Shown piece after piece: positions 10,114-23,300 of a stretch of 64,000 bases of DNA. The notes beneath the pieces are model-generated. The model made no database searches. It saw only the letters and a list, made by a program, of their open reading frames with translations, and was not told the DNA's origin. The first letter of the stretch is position 1; each line of letters starts with the position of its first letter. This stretch comes from Smittia aterrima. Taxonomy: Eukaryota; Arthropoda; Insecta; Diptera; Chironomidae. Both the position numbers and the translations under genes were made by a program. The stretch spans positions 24,986,001 through 25,050,000 of the forward strand of contig CP093831.1 in NCBI GenBank assembly GCA_033063855.1. The letters run 5' to 3'.

Positions 10114-13100
10114 AAAAAATGATTTGAACATCAAACGAAAACATTGAAAACATGAAGCTTCACATAAACAGAAAAGTAAAGCTCAAGACAACTTATTTAA
10201 CACTGGAGTAGCAGTCCAAATCTAATCTTATGTAATATACAGAATATATGTAATATATTATATTAAAATATTGAAATTTTGACTTTATTTTAACAAATAA
10301 TCAATTTTGTCTTTCATACAAAAGAATCTCCATGAAGAATCAAATAGCCGCCCTAATAAAATGTAAAGTCAGAGGAGCATAAACTCGAAAGGAGAAACTT
10401 GCATGAGTAAGTTTACGTTCTGGTTAGAAAATCTATTTACTTCAATTGTTCTCTCTTATTTCCCATCCCAAAGTTTACTTTAAAGCTAAACGAGAAAGAA
10501 TCCCCATCATGTAAGCCAAAACAATGGAAAAAGTAAAATTTTCTCTTCGAGTTCACTTTTGACGTAAACTTTTCTAATTATTTATTCGAGAATAAATAAA
10601 ATTGGGACGAAGATGAATCGGTTGAAGCTAGCATGAGGCATTTCGTGCGAGTGACACGTCACTAGCGGAACGAGCCACCCCCGCTGTTTACAATAACATA
10701 CAAGAATGTAAATTTGTAAAATCTGGGGAAAATTAAAATGTAAAACAAGGAGCGAGAGAAACCAAAAAACAAATTCTCTTACGAGGAACAAGACAACGTT
10801 GAATAAATTGTTCATGTTGCTCTTCGATACCCAAAGCGACAAGAAGAGCTGGCGTATGAAGATGTTTACACACATGATGGCAAATTGCTCATCATAAATT
10901 CACGCCTGGAAGAAGAGGCCTCGTTGTCACGAGACCGAAAGTATCTTTTGAGAGAGAAAGACTGTTTATCAATTGATTTTTCAGTTGGGTAAACTTTTCG
11001 CTCTAAAGGTGAAGTTTGTATCGAGCAAACAACGACGCTTTCTTTTTTGCGTGAACCCAAATTATCTTCAAAGTTTTCTTCTCCGTTTCTTCTTTTGGCA
11101 AACAGCCGAAGCAGAAAGAGGGAAGAACGAAAGAAAGAAAAATCTAAATTACAATTACGTGTGAGAAGATTTTGAGATTTCCTTGTGAGGAGCACAGTTG
11201 TTCTCGCTTATTCCCTAATCATAATATAATGTGTGTTGGATATAATCGTATAAATTGCCAAACGCCTGACGCTTCAACCGTGAATCGAAACAACAAAAGA
11301 AAGAAATATTAAAACAAAAGCTCTCAAAGAAAATAATCTGTTCAAGGATCTCTTCAACCTTGGCTCGTGCTGTGCTCTTACGAAAAAGAAAAAGCAAAGC
11401 GAGTATTTACGATAAGGCCATGAGTACGTGTTAATGAATTAAATCTCTTTGCTGTCTCTGGACTGACTGCAAACTTTCCCGCCTGCAAAAACAAAACGAA
11501 ATCTTCCTCGAAAAATAAAACAACAACAACCACGTCAAGCGAGCAAGAGAGAAAGTTAATAAGTTTTTCTGTTGTCTTTAGAAAGAAAAATAATCCTTTC
11601 AAAGGAAAACTTAAGTCTGATCTGATTAGGAAAGAAATTACCTCGAAAAGATGTTTTCAATATTTCTTTTTCGTTTAAACCCTGACAGATGATTAGTTCC
11701 GGGACAGCTCAGAGAATGAAACGATGGATGGATGTCCTGCAGCGACTGAAGAGAGAAGGTTCAATTAGGTTAAGAAATTTAATAAATAATTTTTCTTTTC
11801 TCTTTCCGAAGCGGATTTATTACGATCAAACGAAGCGGAAAACATTTAATAGACTCGCACGACTTGGATCCCACGAACCAACAGAACGAGAGGGAGAATA
11901 TATAAATATCAATTTCATCTTTAAATTTCTCTACACATTTATTCGTTATTGATAAATGATTGAATTCTAATCCTGATTGATCATTAAAATCCAATTTTCT
12001 CCCTTTTGAATCCTTCTCGCGTATTAATTCAAATCGCTTAGCAGAAAAATTAAACATGAAGGTTCCGGAAATAAAAAGAAATCTCAAATCAAAAGAAAGA
12101 AAAATTCAAAGCCGCAGGCGAATGAGAAGGATAAGAAGGATAACAGACACCGCTCGAGAGCATCAAATATTAAAGGAGATACCTCTAACAAATATTAAAG
12201 GAGATACCACAGAATAACAACACTCATCACTCAACGCTCAAGCAACGACATCAAGTTCTCCTTCTTCCCGAGATGCCCGCATTTGGCGTTTGTTTCGATG
12301 GAAAAAAAATGTTTGCTTCGGATTTCTTCTTTCGAGCGACATTTCATCGCATTTACGCTTGCGGTGCCATAACTTGTGAGGAAACTGCTGGAAAATTCGC
12401 AATCTTTTCTCATTCAGGGCTAATTTAGTTTTTATATCGAAAAAGTTCACGCGTGTCTTTGACGACGACGACACTTTGTGTGGAAAACAAAGAAAAACTT
12501 TGGGAAAACTCGTGGAGAGAAAGTTTGTTGAAGGCTTTTACTCGTGTGAGGACTAAACTCTTTCAGATTAAATTGCAAGAGAGACCGAGAGACAAATTGA
12601 ACTTTAGAAAGCGAAAAAAGCCTTCAAAACTTTCTTCTACGCAAGAATTCTCTCGTAAGATTAATCTTCAGGTCGAAGAACTTCAATCGCGACACTTACA
12701 ACTCTCGCATATGTGAAATTCACCAAACTCTGCGATTAGCATACAAGTAAAGTATTAAAATCATTGATTTATATCACGAACGTGATTCGAAGCGAATGCG
12801 GAGTCAGAAAAAACTTGTTTGCATGATTTTGTTTCTTTACATTGCGCCAGCAAAACTTTTTTTCTCCATTTACCCTTCCAACCCTTTCACACCCTTCGCA
12901 ACTCATGAAATGCAGAAATATTTGTCGACATGTCACATGGCCTGATATTTTTTCCGGTTTGTCACACTATAATAAACATCTCTCTGATGCAAATCGGTCT
13001 CGTCACTCGCAGATATAAACCCGCATTGGCAGAATTGGAAATGAGCTTTTAAAATTCCCTCTAAATGATGTGTTGTTCTTCCTCGTCGTTCGTCCCACGA

Positions 13101-15242
13101 TTGACACATAAAAACATTGTTGGAAATACATAAATTCATTTTTAGAGGATGTTTGTCGAGGCTCGCGGAGGAAAACAAAATTTTGGGCACAACAAACCAG
13201 AAATTTTCCGTCTTGTCATGTTTTCCGTTGTTTCTGGCTTCAAAAAAAAAGAAACGAGAGAGACATGACAAACATTTATTTTGGCAATCTGGTGATTGAG
13301 GCAACGAACGTGAAAGCGAATCAGAAGTTTTTACAGTTGTTTAAGGTACTCCTTCGATAAATAATTCAAACGGGGAAGCGAAGGCTTTAGATCAATATTT
13401 GATTGTGAGCTTCATTGATTGTAAGACTTGGTAAGTCTCTCGCCTTCGAGGAAAGTGACAGAACTACAAAACTTTATTCACTTTAACTTAATAAGCTTCC
13501 GCTCTTTGCATAGGTAATTGAAAGCCAATCAATTCACAAAGAGAAAGAAAAAAAAGTGGATCTGATAGAGAAACGAACAAAGAAAGAAAATTGTCGGATC
13601 GACGAAAAAAAAAAGTGGAACGAGAAATGGTCTAGGTCGTTGAAATCACTTTATTAAGAGCCATAATGGTGCAATAAAAGCAAATCTCCTCCAGTTTGTC
13701 ATTCCGACTCGCTTCTACTGCAGCGAAGACAAAAAAAAAACTCGTCCAATCTCATGCTGTTTTAATCCACGAGCTCTCTCACTAAGATCGAGTTAATGTT
13801 AATAAACGGAAATGAAACGACAGCGGCAAGAGACGAGCCTCATTAATGAAGGAAATTATGAGAGTGAAAATTACTATTTGATTTAAATTAATGACATGTA
13901 GGATGTCTCGAAATGTGCTCGACGAAAAGCTGCGAAGGGAAAACTTTTGAATTTATGGCGTTCATTAAGTGTGCCATTTCTTTTTTTGTAGAGAATGCTT
14001 TTAAAAAGAAGGAAAGCTCTGGAGCTTATTAAAAGAGATTTTTCATTAAAATGTACATGATTCAAAGGAGCTCTTGTTGAGCGGGATTCATCATACATAG
14101 GAGCACTCGTTAATAACTCGACAAGTGCAATCTCATTAATGGCAACTGTTGCATTATGTTCCATAACTTTAGAGTTTTCTCTTTCGGGGCAGCATTAAAT
14201 TATTTATCCAAATATGTCGAGGGTTGAAAAAACCTCGCTTTGCCGGATGCATTTCAGTTTTCCCTCTTTCTTTGTTTTCATCGCAATTTAATAATTATTT
14301 ATTTATTACCACGCCACTTCAATTATTTCAACACAGCGGAATGCACGAGATGTATTAATATATCGTCGACGTCTTCATAGTCTTCGTCTACGAATGAGAA
14401 AACTTTTCATTGTTTAATGCCCTCGAGACGAAAGTTTCATGAAGTTTAATGTTTCTTGCAGAACTTGTCAATTTTTTATCATAATTTGCATTTAGTGTGA
14501 GAACAAACACGAGCAGAGAGAGAGAGAGACTTAAAGAAAAATAATGGAGAAGTATTTGATCGATGTTTGAAACTGAAATGAAAGTTTCCTTTCAATGAAA
14601 ATCTGAATTCGATTAAAAGTTTCTTGATTGATTTATTGGAAGTTATTAACTCAAGTCTCCAAGTTGTGATTCCATGATTTAATTGAAAGCGGGTTCTCGT
14701 GAATTCTCTGATTCAATCAAAGAAAAACTTTTCTATTTTAATTGAAAGCTAATTAGAGCAATCGTCAACATTTTCATTCCCCTTAATAACTTTTCTAGTC
14801 AGTAGAAGTCAGTTAAGAGACGTTTGAGGGAAATATTTAAAATCGAATCCAATGTCTCTTCTTTACCTGAAAATATTTCTTACCGAGCTCACTCTTCTTT
14901 TACATCTCAAAGTGTTAACATCAAGTTCTCTCTCTCAAGATCGTTCTCTCAAGAATATTTCATTTCAACTAACAATCCAAGGAAATATTTTCGTTCAGTG
15001 AGTTTTCAGTGGATTTGACATTTTTGCCTCAGTTCTGCGTCAGCGACTTTCTAAAATCTGTACGTGAAAGACTTCTCCTAAGTAAATGAGAAGTATTCTC
15101 ATTGAAAGACCAACTACAGAATCGAATTTATTGCTCTAGTAACATTAACGCATCAGAAATGTCTGCTGTTACGTGTTTGTAAAGTGCTCAAAAGAATTTA
15201 CTCGCTCTTTGAAAAGAAATAAAAATAATTTCGTTTATTTCG
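10114..15242. other. gene-free interval between the zinc-finger cluster and Eaf
   Basis: Open frames here (for example on the minus strand near 10866-11195 and 12933-13304) lack domains, conserved composition and credible splice context. The first 250 bases are the 3' end of copy 4, with an AT-rich TAATATATTATATT stretch near 10250. The last 150 bases probably include the Eaf 5' untranslated region. The rest is AT-rich unique sequence, presumably regulatory. Confidence 0.55.
12164..12208 (+). repeat. short tandem duplication, 25-bp period
   Basis: CAAATATTAAAGGAGATACC occurs at 12164-12183 and again at 12189-12208, separated by TCTAA. No function is evident. Confidence 0.8.
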
Positions 15243-16718
15243 ATGGATCGTGGTCAGGAGATAAGGGAACTGAAGCTGGGAGCCAGCTTCACTAATCCCA
15301 ATGCCAGAGCCGTGTTCCATACGCTGAAATGTAAGTCAAACAAATCGAAAATTCCAAATTTTGTTTCGTGATTTTGCCACATTTTAAGTTTTACTAACTT
15401 GCTCGACTTCTTTTCGACAAACGAAATCTTTTCAGATGATTTTAAACCTGCTAGCGTCGATGTTCATAAAGAAGCTACTCTCCAGACTGGTTCAAACAAT
15501 TCGGTGACTGTGACTCTTCCCCACCTTGGTAAGAATTAAACTTTAACCGTGTCACTCAGTTTCCATATGGTTAATTGAAAATTTGTCAACACAGATGGAT
15601 CGGGTGTTCCCAACACAGTGTTTAAAGGCAACCAACGAGACTACACGAAGAAAGAATGCGTCCTCATCATAAACCGTGATACAAACGAGATAATTTTGGA
15701 GAAATTGCATAGCAATATTCAAGTGAAAAAGACACGAACTGATTCCAGCAGCAACAAACCTCCAGGGCCCCAACCAACGTCATCACTTGGCGGTGGAAAC
15801 AACACGAACAACGCGTCGTCAATCCCAATGGGAAAGGTTGAGAATCAGACCGCACGCCTTAGCTCTAAGACGCGTGTATCGACAGGCCTGAGAAAGAATA
15901 ACATTTTAAATTTTGTGCCAAAACACTCGCCTTTGCAAGGATCTCCTTCCTATCCACAACATCATAGGAGCCCGCAACATGCGCCATTGTAAGTAGCCCT
16001 TAAACGATATCGCTTGGCATATGTTTCTCTTAAACACTTCTTTCATTGATATCACACAGATGGAATGCTAATAACACACAGCAAACATTGCCAAGTATAC
16101 CAAGCTTATTGGACGATAGCTTCGTAAGCAGTCAACCACCGCCGCCGTCGTCATCGTCCGTGTACAATAATAATAAAAGTAATAACATTAACGTTAACGC
16201 TAGTAATAATTTATCGGCCTCCACATCGATGCCAAAAGCATCTGGTGCAATAATGCAGCAGCATCAGCAGCAACAGTCTCAAAACAACGCTCTCGACGAT
16301 GTAAGTTCCTCATCACACCTTTCGCTTAATAAGAAAAGTTTTCCTCACACTTCAACTTCTATTTTTCCCTCGACAGATTGGTGAGCTCAGTTCCTCATCA
16401 TCTAGTGATTCAAATGATGATGACAGTGATTCGGATTCAGACAGCGCTGACAGCACCGCCAACAACCATTCGATGAACAATGTTATCAATAATAATAATA
16501 CCATGATGGTGAACAACAACAGTAACAACTCTAATCACAAGAAAGGTGAAAACTTGAAAGAATTTACCGACAACATGACCGGAGATTTAACGTTTCGATC
16601 CCTTTTCACAGCTCCGACCGTGTCGTCGTCCAACATGGGCAGTCACATGGATAATCCGGCGGCTCTCTTACGGAAGGATCTTTGCCTGTCCGATAGTAAC
16701 TCCGACTCGGACTTTTAA
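15243..16718 (+). CDS. Eaf: ELL-associated factor (EAF)
   Basis: Five exons, join(15243..15330,15436..15528,15595..15988,16060..16300,16377..16718), give 385 residues; every junction is GT-AG and in frame. The N-terminal EAF domain (about residues 1-95: ELKLGASFTNP, AVFHTLKYDFKPASVD, VPNTVFKGNQRDYTKKECVLI, EIILEKLHSNIQVKKTR) is characteristic. A Ser/Asn/Gln-rich middle with poly-Gln and an acidic Ser-Asp tail (SSSSDSNDDDSDSDSDSAD) follow, as expected for the family's activation region. EAF proteins bind ELL and stimulate RNA polymerase II elongation in the super/little elongation complexes in the nucleus. The start is the first ATG before the conserved domain. Length is somewhat shorter than I recall for the Drosophila protein, mainly in the low-complexity part. 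Confidence 0.93.
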
Positions 16719-18044
16719 GTTTCAAAGGAAAACTTAGAGAGCTTTCCATTTAGATAAATTTGTGAGTGTGCAGAAAGGCAGAAGAAATGAATTTCCAACG
16801 CTCGGGAAGGGAAGTGTGTTCTCTTCTTTCTTTATTTTATTTTGTTATGAGAATTTTCGATATCAAGAGGAAGTAAAGTTCTTTATATCAATCAATTATT
16901 CATGGTAATTAAACAACTACTCGTTGTTGTGTTCTTTTTTATTCGATGGGAGCGATTGTGGAATCAACGCGAAGTCTCTTTGATGTTCGAATCGAGCGAG
17001 CATGTTTTATTATCAATTTGGACGATAAATGCGTGAATTTGAATGAAAAGCGAGTTTCAACCAAACGTCAATAAAAAATGTGGTTCACAGTGGCCTTGAG
17101 GCTCAACGTTATAACGTGCAGGCAATAAAAAATTCCATAGAAGTTCTCTCGTTTTTTTTTTGCAGTTGTTTGTTCTGTGGCTGGAAAGGGGAGCCCTTGT
17201 TTATCTCTCGCCATGAAAAAAAATTGCTTTTTTGCTGAAATATCTCAACTCCACAGTTTTTTTTACCCTGACAAGTGACTTTGATGTGTCCCAAAAATTG
17301 TGTCAAAGATTTTACTGAGCTCCAACCTCAGAAAAACTCTAAAAAGTATTCAAACCCTTTAACAATGAATGAAAAGCCCGCAATTCTTTATTTGCTTGAG
17401 GAAAAAGGTTTTTCGTTTATTTCCATCTGCCGCTTTAAAAGAGATTGATTTTTCATTAAATTTCCTTCTCCCGCAAGCTTCAAATCGTTCCGAGAACTTT
17501 ATTAAATTCACATTGAACCCGGTTAAAGTTTTTGTCGAGCAAGAATGAATTGTTAATTAATTTATTAGGGCTTTCCATTTGAACTCGTCGATTTATTTGC
17601 TTTCTTTTTTATTTCGGGGACTGTTCTTGCTGAAGGGAAAGTTTCGATCGATGGGATGACAATAAATCAGGTCACAAATTGAAATTGATGACGAAGAAAG
17701 AGCCACGAGAATTTCCGAGAGATACAAAAACTTCATCTTGACCGATTTATTGAACGAACATCAAATATCCGACAATTAATGAAAAACATTTTTTTCTTTT
17801 CAATAAATTCCCTTTTTAATAATGCAACTTTATGAAGCGGTCGCAGGGAGAGAGGGAGCTGATGAATAAAAATACATTTCATCGCAAAAATGCTGAAAAG
17901 CTATTTTAAAAAACTCTGGAAATTAATTTTCTTTCGTCGTTGCTATCTCCGGTATTGTCGTGCTGACGATGCGTCAAAACAAAAAATTGCAATTCTGTTC
18001 TGGGTTAAAAAGCGTTTTCAATTCATTTTTTTTGTTTTGTTTAT
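16719..18044. other. intergenic between convergent Eaf and the Ig/FN3 gene
   Basis: No coding exon recognised. It holds the two facing 3' ends: Eaf on the plus strand and the Ig/FN3 gene, whose stop is at 18045, on the minus strand. AT-rich with poly-T tracts near 17150 and 17260. Confidence 0.55.
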
Positions 18045-20353
18045 TTACAGTAGAAATGTGACAGAAGCGAATAAAACTGAAATGCTGGTTATGGTCGAGA
18101 GTTGTGAGCCAGCATTGTATGGCGATGTGTAGAGCTCGTTACTAAGCAGATCATCGTCATAGCGGATATCGTATTCATTGGATTCTGTTGATGAACTATT
18201 GATGATGTCAACTGCAACAGAGAAATTTATGTTAGCTGAAAATTGAAAACTGAATTTTTCATTGAAGATTCCAAAACGTTTTTCTCTCTAACTCTTCTTC
18301 TTACTTTCACTCGGCGTTGAAAATCGTAGAATTTTGCTATCGTCGCTTGATCCAAACTGATTCCGTGCTTGTATCATGACTTCGTAGACCGTACTGGGAG
18401 CGAGAGCCTCGAGTTTAAAACTTTTCGAGTGAAACGGGCCTGTTGTGCTATCGGCGGGAATCGTGAGTTGATTCCACATGAAATTTCCGCCCTTTCGAAA
18501 ATTCTCGTTTCCGGTTGGGACTTTTCGGAATTTAAATTTGTAATCGATGATTGGCGAAAGCGATTCCGTCTCCCACGATAAAATTTTGCTTGTCGGCGCT
18601 GCGGCTGTGCTCTTATTCTCAAATGAGGGTTTTAGTGGATTTCCCATCAACGTAACGAAGCCACTTTGCAATCCAAGCGGGTTTTCAGCTTTGCACTCAT
18701 ATTTTCCCAGATCCGTTTCACGCACGTTCCTAATCAACAAGATGTGGCGCTTCTTTGAGTAGAACGAAGCTGTGAGCTCAGATGCGCCCTGGAATAAAAC
18801 GAAAAAAATTCCTTAATTCAATCGTCGATTGGGGTGTGCTCTCACTCTCTCACTTACCAAATCAATGTCTTGCGTTTGAATCAGATTGTTCCGCCTGTTC
18901 ACAGGAGATCCATTAAAGAACCAATGAACTTGAGCGGTGGGATGAGAATACACTAGACACTCGATTCTCGCTTGTAATCCAGGTCGCGTGTGAACGACGG
19001 GATTCTGTGTTTTAATTTCAGGAGCAACTTTAAGAAGAGAAGTTTGTTTAAGACAAAGAAAAAAGATTTTCAAAGTTGTTGACTAACAATTTACGATGAG
19101 AAAGATTCCAGCTGATTTCGGTTCTTTACCAACTCCGTTGTTTGCAACACATTCGATTCGTCCCGCCATGTCATAATGCTTCACCTCAACAGTCAATCGT
19201 CGTTCTCCGTCGTAAGTGTTCGTAACATGTCGACCGTTGTGAAACCAGGAAATGATTGGATAAGGAACGCCTTTGGGCTCACACGTTATTTGAAACAATG
19301 CACCAAGAGTGACGTTCATTGTGCCCGTAGGAAAAGTCATCACTTCTGGTTCGACTAGTTAAAGCATTAAAATCAATTATCCGCTCAATCTGTTTCAATC
19401 TGACTTTGTACCTTGAACCTCTATCGAGTTAAATTGTTTTATGACTCGACTACCAATTGTTACTTCACAAATGTAATCTCCAGTGTCATCAAGTTTGATG
19501 TTGGTCACTTCCAGAGAGCCGTTCGTGTGAAGTACTCGATTGGGAACGACGTACTGAGGATGTTTGCTGTCTGCAATTAACTTGCTGTCTCCATTCATCC
19601 AGCGAACTGAGTTGTGTCGTTCTAAGAGAACGAAAAGAAGGATTTATTGAAAAATATGAATTGAAGGTTGACCAGGTTGCTGAGTTCCGGAAACTTCATT
19701 GAAAAGCAATTAGTTGAAAGCTTTTAAGCTTTAAGCTTTTAAATGGTCGCCCATTACTCGAAAGAATATGTTTTTGATGGGGAAAAAATATTTTTATTCC
19801 AAAGAATAACGTAGTTTCGGATTCACTTGGAAACGCTCGAAAAGGCATTAAAACTTTTACTGGATACTTTTTTTATATTTTCATTTCTCGATCCGCTTCA
19901 CTGTTTGTTCAAGAGAATATATTTTCACAGACAATCCATGTCCACAAATTTCCCACACACAAACTCTCTCTCTCTCGCTGAGTCCTCGAGAACATTTTTC
20001 AAAACGGAAACAATTTCTCATGATTAAATTTTCCATCACCGGAGAATATTTTTCATCATCGCACCGCTCACACGAAAAAAAAATCGTAAAACCGTCGCAA
20101 AAAATATTTTTCACAGAAAAAAAAAGAAAAATCATCAACAACTCGTGCTGGAAAAACTTGCAACTTTCTCTCGCTCTTTGTAGGTGGTACCTGTTGAGTA
20201 ACACGGCAGGAGAACTGTGTCATTCTCGAAGGTCTTGATTGTCGTGGGGTTGCTTTTAAAATTAACATCTGCTCGCACGCCATTATCACTAATTAAGGCA
20301 AAAATTACGACGAATACACCTGATAGACACTTTTTTAAATGATAATTCTCCAT
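18045..20353 (-). CDS. GPI-anchored 3xIg + FN3 cell-adhesion protein, Wrapper/Klingon type
   Basis: Six exons, complement(join(18045..18211,18305..18788,18858..19027,19088..19354,19412..19621,20191..20353)), give 486 residues. Residues 1-28 form a signal peptide (LKKCLSGVFVVIFALISDNG). Three Ig domains follow, with visible cysteines and tryptophans: VLLPCYS...VRWMNG...DTGDYICEV, FQITCEPKG...ISWFHNG...GRIECVANNG, RIECLVYS...VHWFFNG...DLGKYECKAENPLG. One fibronectin III domain comes next (ILSWETESLSPIIDY...YEVMIQARNQFG). The C-terminus SISVLFASVTFLL is hydrophobic with no cytoplasmic tail, as in a GPI signal, after a small-residue stretch NAGSQ. This layout matches the Wrapper/Klingon group, which acts in glia-neuron or photoreceptor adhesion. 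Which orthologue it is cannot be settled here. Confidence 0.85.
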
Positions 20354-23300
20354 AACTTTTAAGCTTTTGTTCTTCGCGTTAAAATAAAATGTTCTCGTTG
20401 ACGCGACACTCGCGATAAATTCATCACAAACAGTAATTAAATCAATCGATTCGCGCTAAGTGAATTTCCTTTCGCAATCCATCTTAACGACGTCGATCTT
20501 CACTCGAATAAATACAACCGATGACTGATGAACACAAATTCAACGCATCATCTTACATGAGTTCTTTCGATGGGAATTAACTAATAATAGCAACAGCTAT
20601 AAAGACACAAATTTCAATTTATTAAATTATTTGTCATTTGATGTGTGAACGCCGGGGATCGTTTGAGTGTGTGTGGCGGCGATAATGGAAAGAAATGCAG
20701 GCTTAAGCATTAAATTGGGTAACAATGACGAGATCTCTGAGGCTTACAAAGAATGGTCAACTAAATTGAATTAAATGTGCAAGATCAAATGAACACGATA
20801 AGCTCCGAGCTCCGAGAGAGAAATGAGACCCTTCCCAAGAAAAATTCTCTTTTTTGCAATTAAAGGTTATTTGCCATGTGTTAGTCTTCCAATTTCTGCT
20901 GGTTCTAAGTGAAATGAGAAAAATACGAAATTAACTTGCGATGTTAATTAAACGAGATGGCAAAATCGTATTAGACAAATTTTTCGATCAAGGGATTTTT
21001 GAAAGAAGAAAAATTTGTGATGAGAAAAAGATTTTATTTCGTCATCAAATGATTGAGATTTTAAAGCTCAAACTTTTCCATTCTCCGAAGAGAAAACCCT
21101 TCACTAACTTCGTCCTCTAACTCCTCAATCACTTTCACTTTTTTTTTGTATAAAATTGGATTCGAACATCTTTACCCATAAAAAGCAATCGCTCGAGTTA
21201 ATCAAGATAACGATGATGTATTTATGGCGTATAATTGACGTCTAAATGTAAACAAAGCGAAGAGAATATGTCACAAAAAAAAATTCCAATGCTGATGGAC
21301 AAATTACCCTCAGACGAGTCGTTTGACGTTAGAGCAACGCCTGGTGAGGGACTAGCAGCGATAAGATCAATCAGGGCTATTGATTGACATCACATGACAT
21401 TGCAAACAAGATTCATTAGAATTTTTGTTGACGATGCTTCAAGAAAAATCACTTCACGTCAAACGATAAAGAGCTGACAATAAAAATTTTAAAATGATGA
21501 AAGTAAATTGAATTTATTTCGTCGAGAGACGTTGACATTCTATTGTTGTGTAATTTAAAACTGGAAAACAGGAACTGAAGCTGCTCGAGAACTCGGCAAA
21601 TATTGACAAATGTTTAAATCATTGGAACGAAAGAAGGAGAAAAGGATTGTTGGAGCAAACAGATTAACTTATAACAGACCAATGTGGTTTCTTCACTGCC
21701 AGTCAATTCACAATGTGGGAAGACGATGCCTTCGAGTAATTGAAATTAATTTCGGCTATTACGATTCCTAATGAATTGGCATTTCTCACTGCGAAACTTC
21801 TCCGAATCAAACGAAAACAAACATTTTCTTATTAAAGCTTCGTTGGGCTTTCAGATTAAATTCTCGAAAATAAATCTCGTTAATCTCAAGTCGAACATTT
21901 GCATAATGCAAAGTTTTGAGGTTTTTCGATTAAGAGCACAATGAAACGGAGAAAGTTTCGACTCGAGCCAGGTCAAGTAAAAGTTCTCCTATTCAACGGA
22001 GGAAAACGGAAAATCAAAACATTGTTGTTCAACCAGAAAAGCAATTCAGAAAAAGCTGAACAAGATTTCAAGCCACCGCCAACATCCTTTGTACATTGAA
22101 TCGCTTTTTGAAATGAAAACCATTCGAAATAGCCCTCAAGTGAGTTGCTTCTTGTTATCCAAATCGAAAGAATCACAACAGCTTATGAAACTGCAACATT
22201 GAGTGCGAACTTTGCTATGTCCGAAACGGAATGATCCGATTTTCCCTCGATGCAAAACATTTTTGTTTGCAGAGTAGGAAGAGCATTTTGTGCAGAGCGA
22301 GGAGTGAACACAGGATTATGATTGAACAATTTAGCAGAAGCAGAATCGAGCGACCCAAACTATAAACACTCGAATCATTGGCAAGCAACTCTTTCACTCC
22401 TTTTGTTCCTTGTTCCGAAGGGAAAGGAATGAGAAGGGAAAAAGAGCAGAAAGCCCCAGCAATTGAATCAGCAAAGAGCACAAATCCTTGCACGGTGCTT
22501 AAATCGTGTGTTTTATTAAGCAAAGCAGCATAGAAAAGGATTTTCCAAAGCACTAGGTTCTCGAGCTCCTACAATTTATTCAATACGGGCTTGTTGGACA
22601 ACATCTGGTTGATTTTTAGACGATTCTACTCCTCCCCCCTTTTCACTCTCTCTCTCTCGCCTTGCTCGAGGAAAAATATCAATTTCCATTTTTATAGCAC
22701 CGACCGAAAGCGATATCGCATGAATATTTAATTCATCCTCTCTCCTCCGACGAAAGGATTCAATTTTTAAGTCGTTTCTCATCGGAAATGTTCAACTCTT
22801 TTTCTTCCCTTCTTTAAAGTTTCCGATTGAAAAAGATTCTTTCGTACGAAGCGAAGTGTCGGCACAATCTGAAAAGCGTAAGCACTTTGAATAATGATCC
22901 CCTTAGGAGTAAGCCCGCCCGGCTCCTTCTTTTCAACGGCATTGATCAATTGAATTTCCCACGCGCGAGAGAAGTTCGACATGTGCTCGTTGGTTTCAGA
23001 GCCAACGGTGACATCCGAGAAGTCGAATTCGAACAATCAGACTGATATCAGAAACAGATTCTTTTGTCAATCATGCAAATAATCGCCGTCGATTGTTAAG
23101 CAGAATTGATTTTCATCTTTTCTACGATTTGTCGCTCGAAAAGAAAACGATTTCCCTTCTTCACGACTTTCTCCGCAAAGTAAATGATTTATGAACAAGC
23201 GATTTGCTTCTTTTTTCTTTCTCTCGCAGAAAATAAAAACTTTTTGTGTCATTTGTCGTCGAGACGGGGAGGAGAATGAGGAATCGTCTGGGCCCTGTTC

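Noticed and set aside
12933..13304. 123-codon minus-strand open frame.
   Set aside because: No recognisable domain, no splice or promoter context, and overlaps another open frame on the opposite strand.
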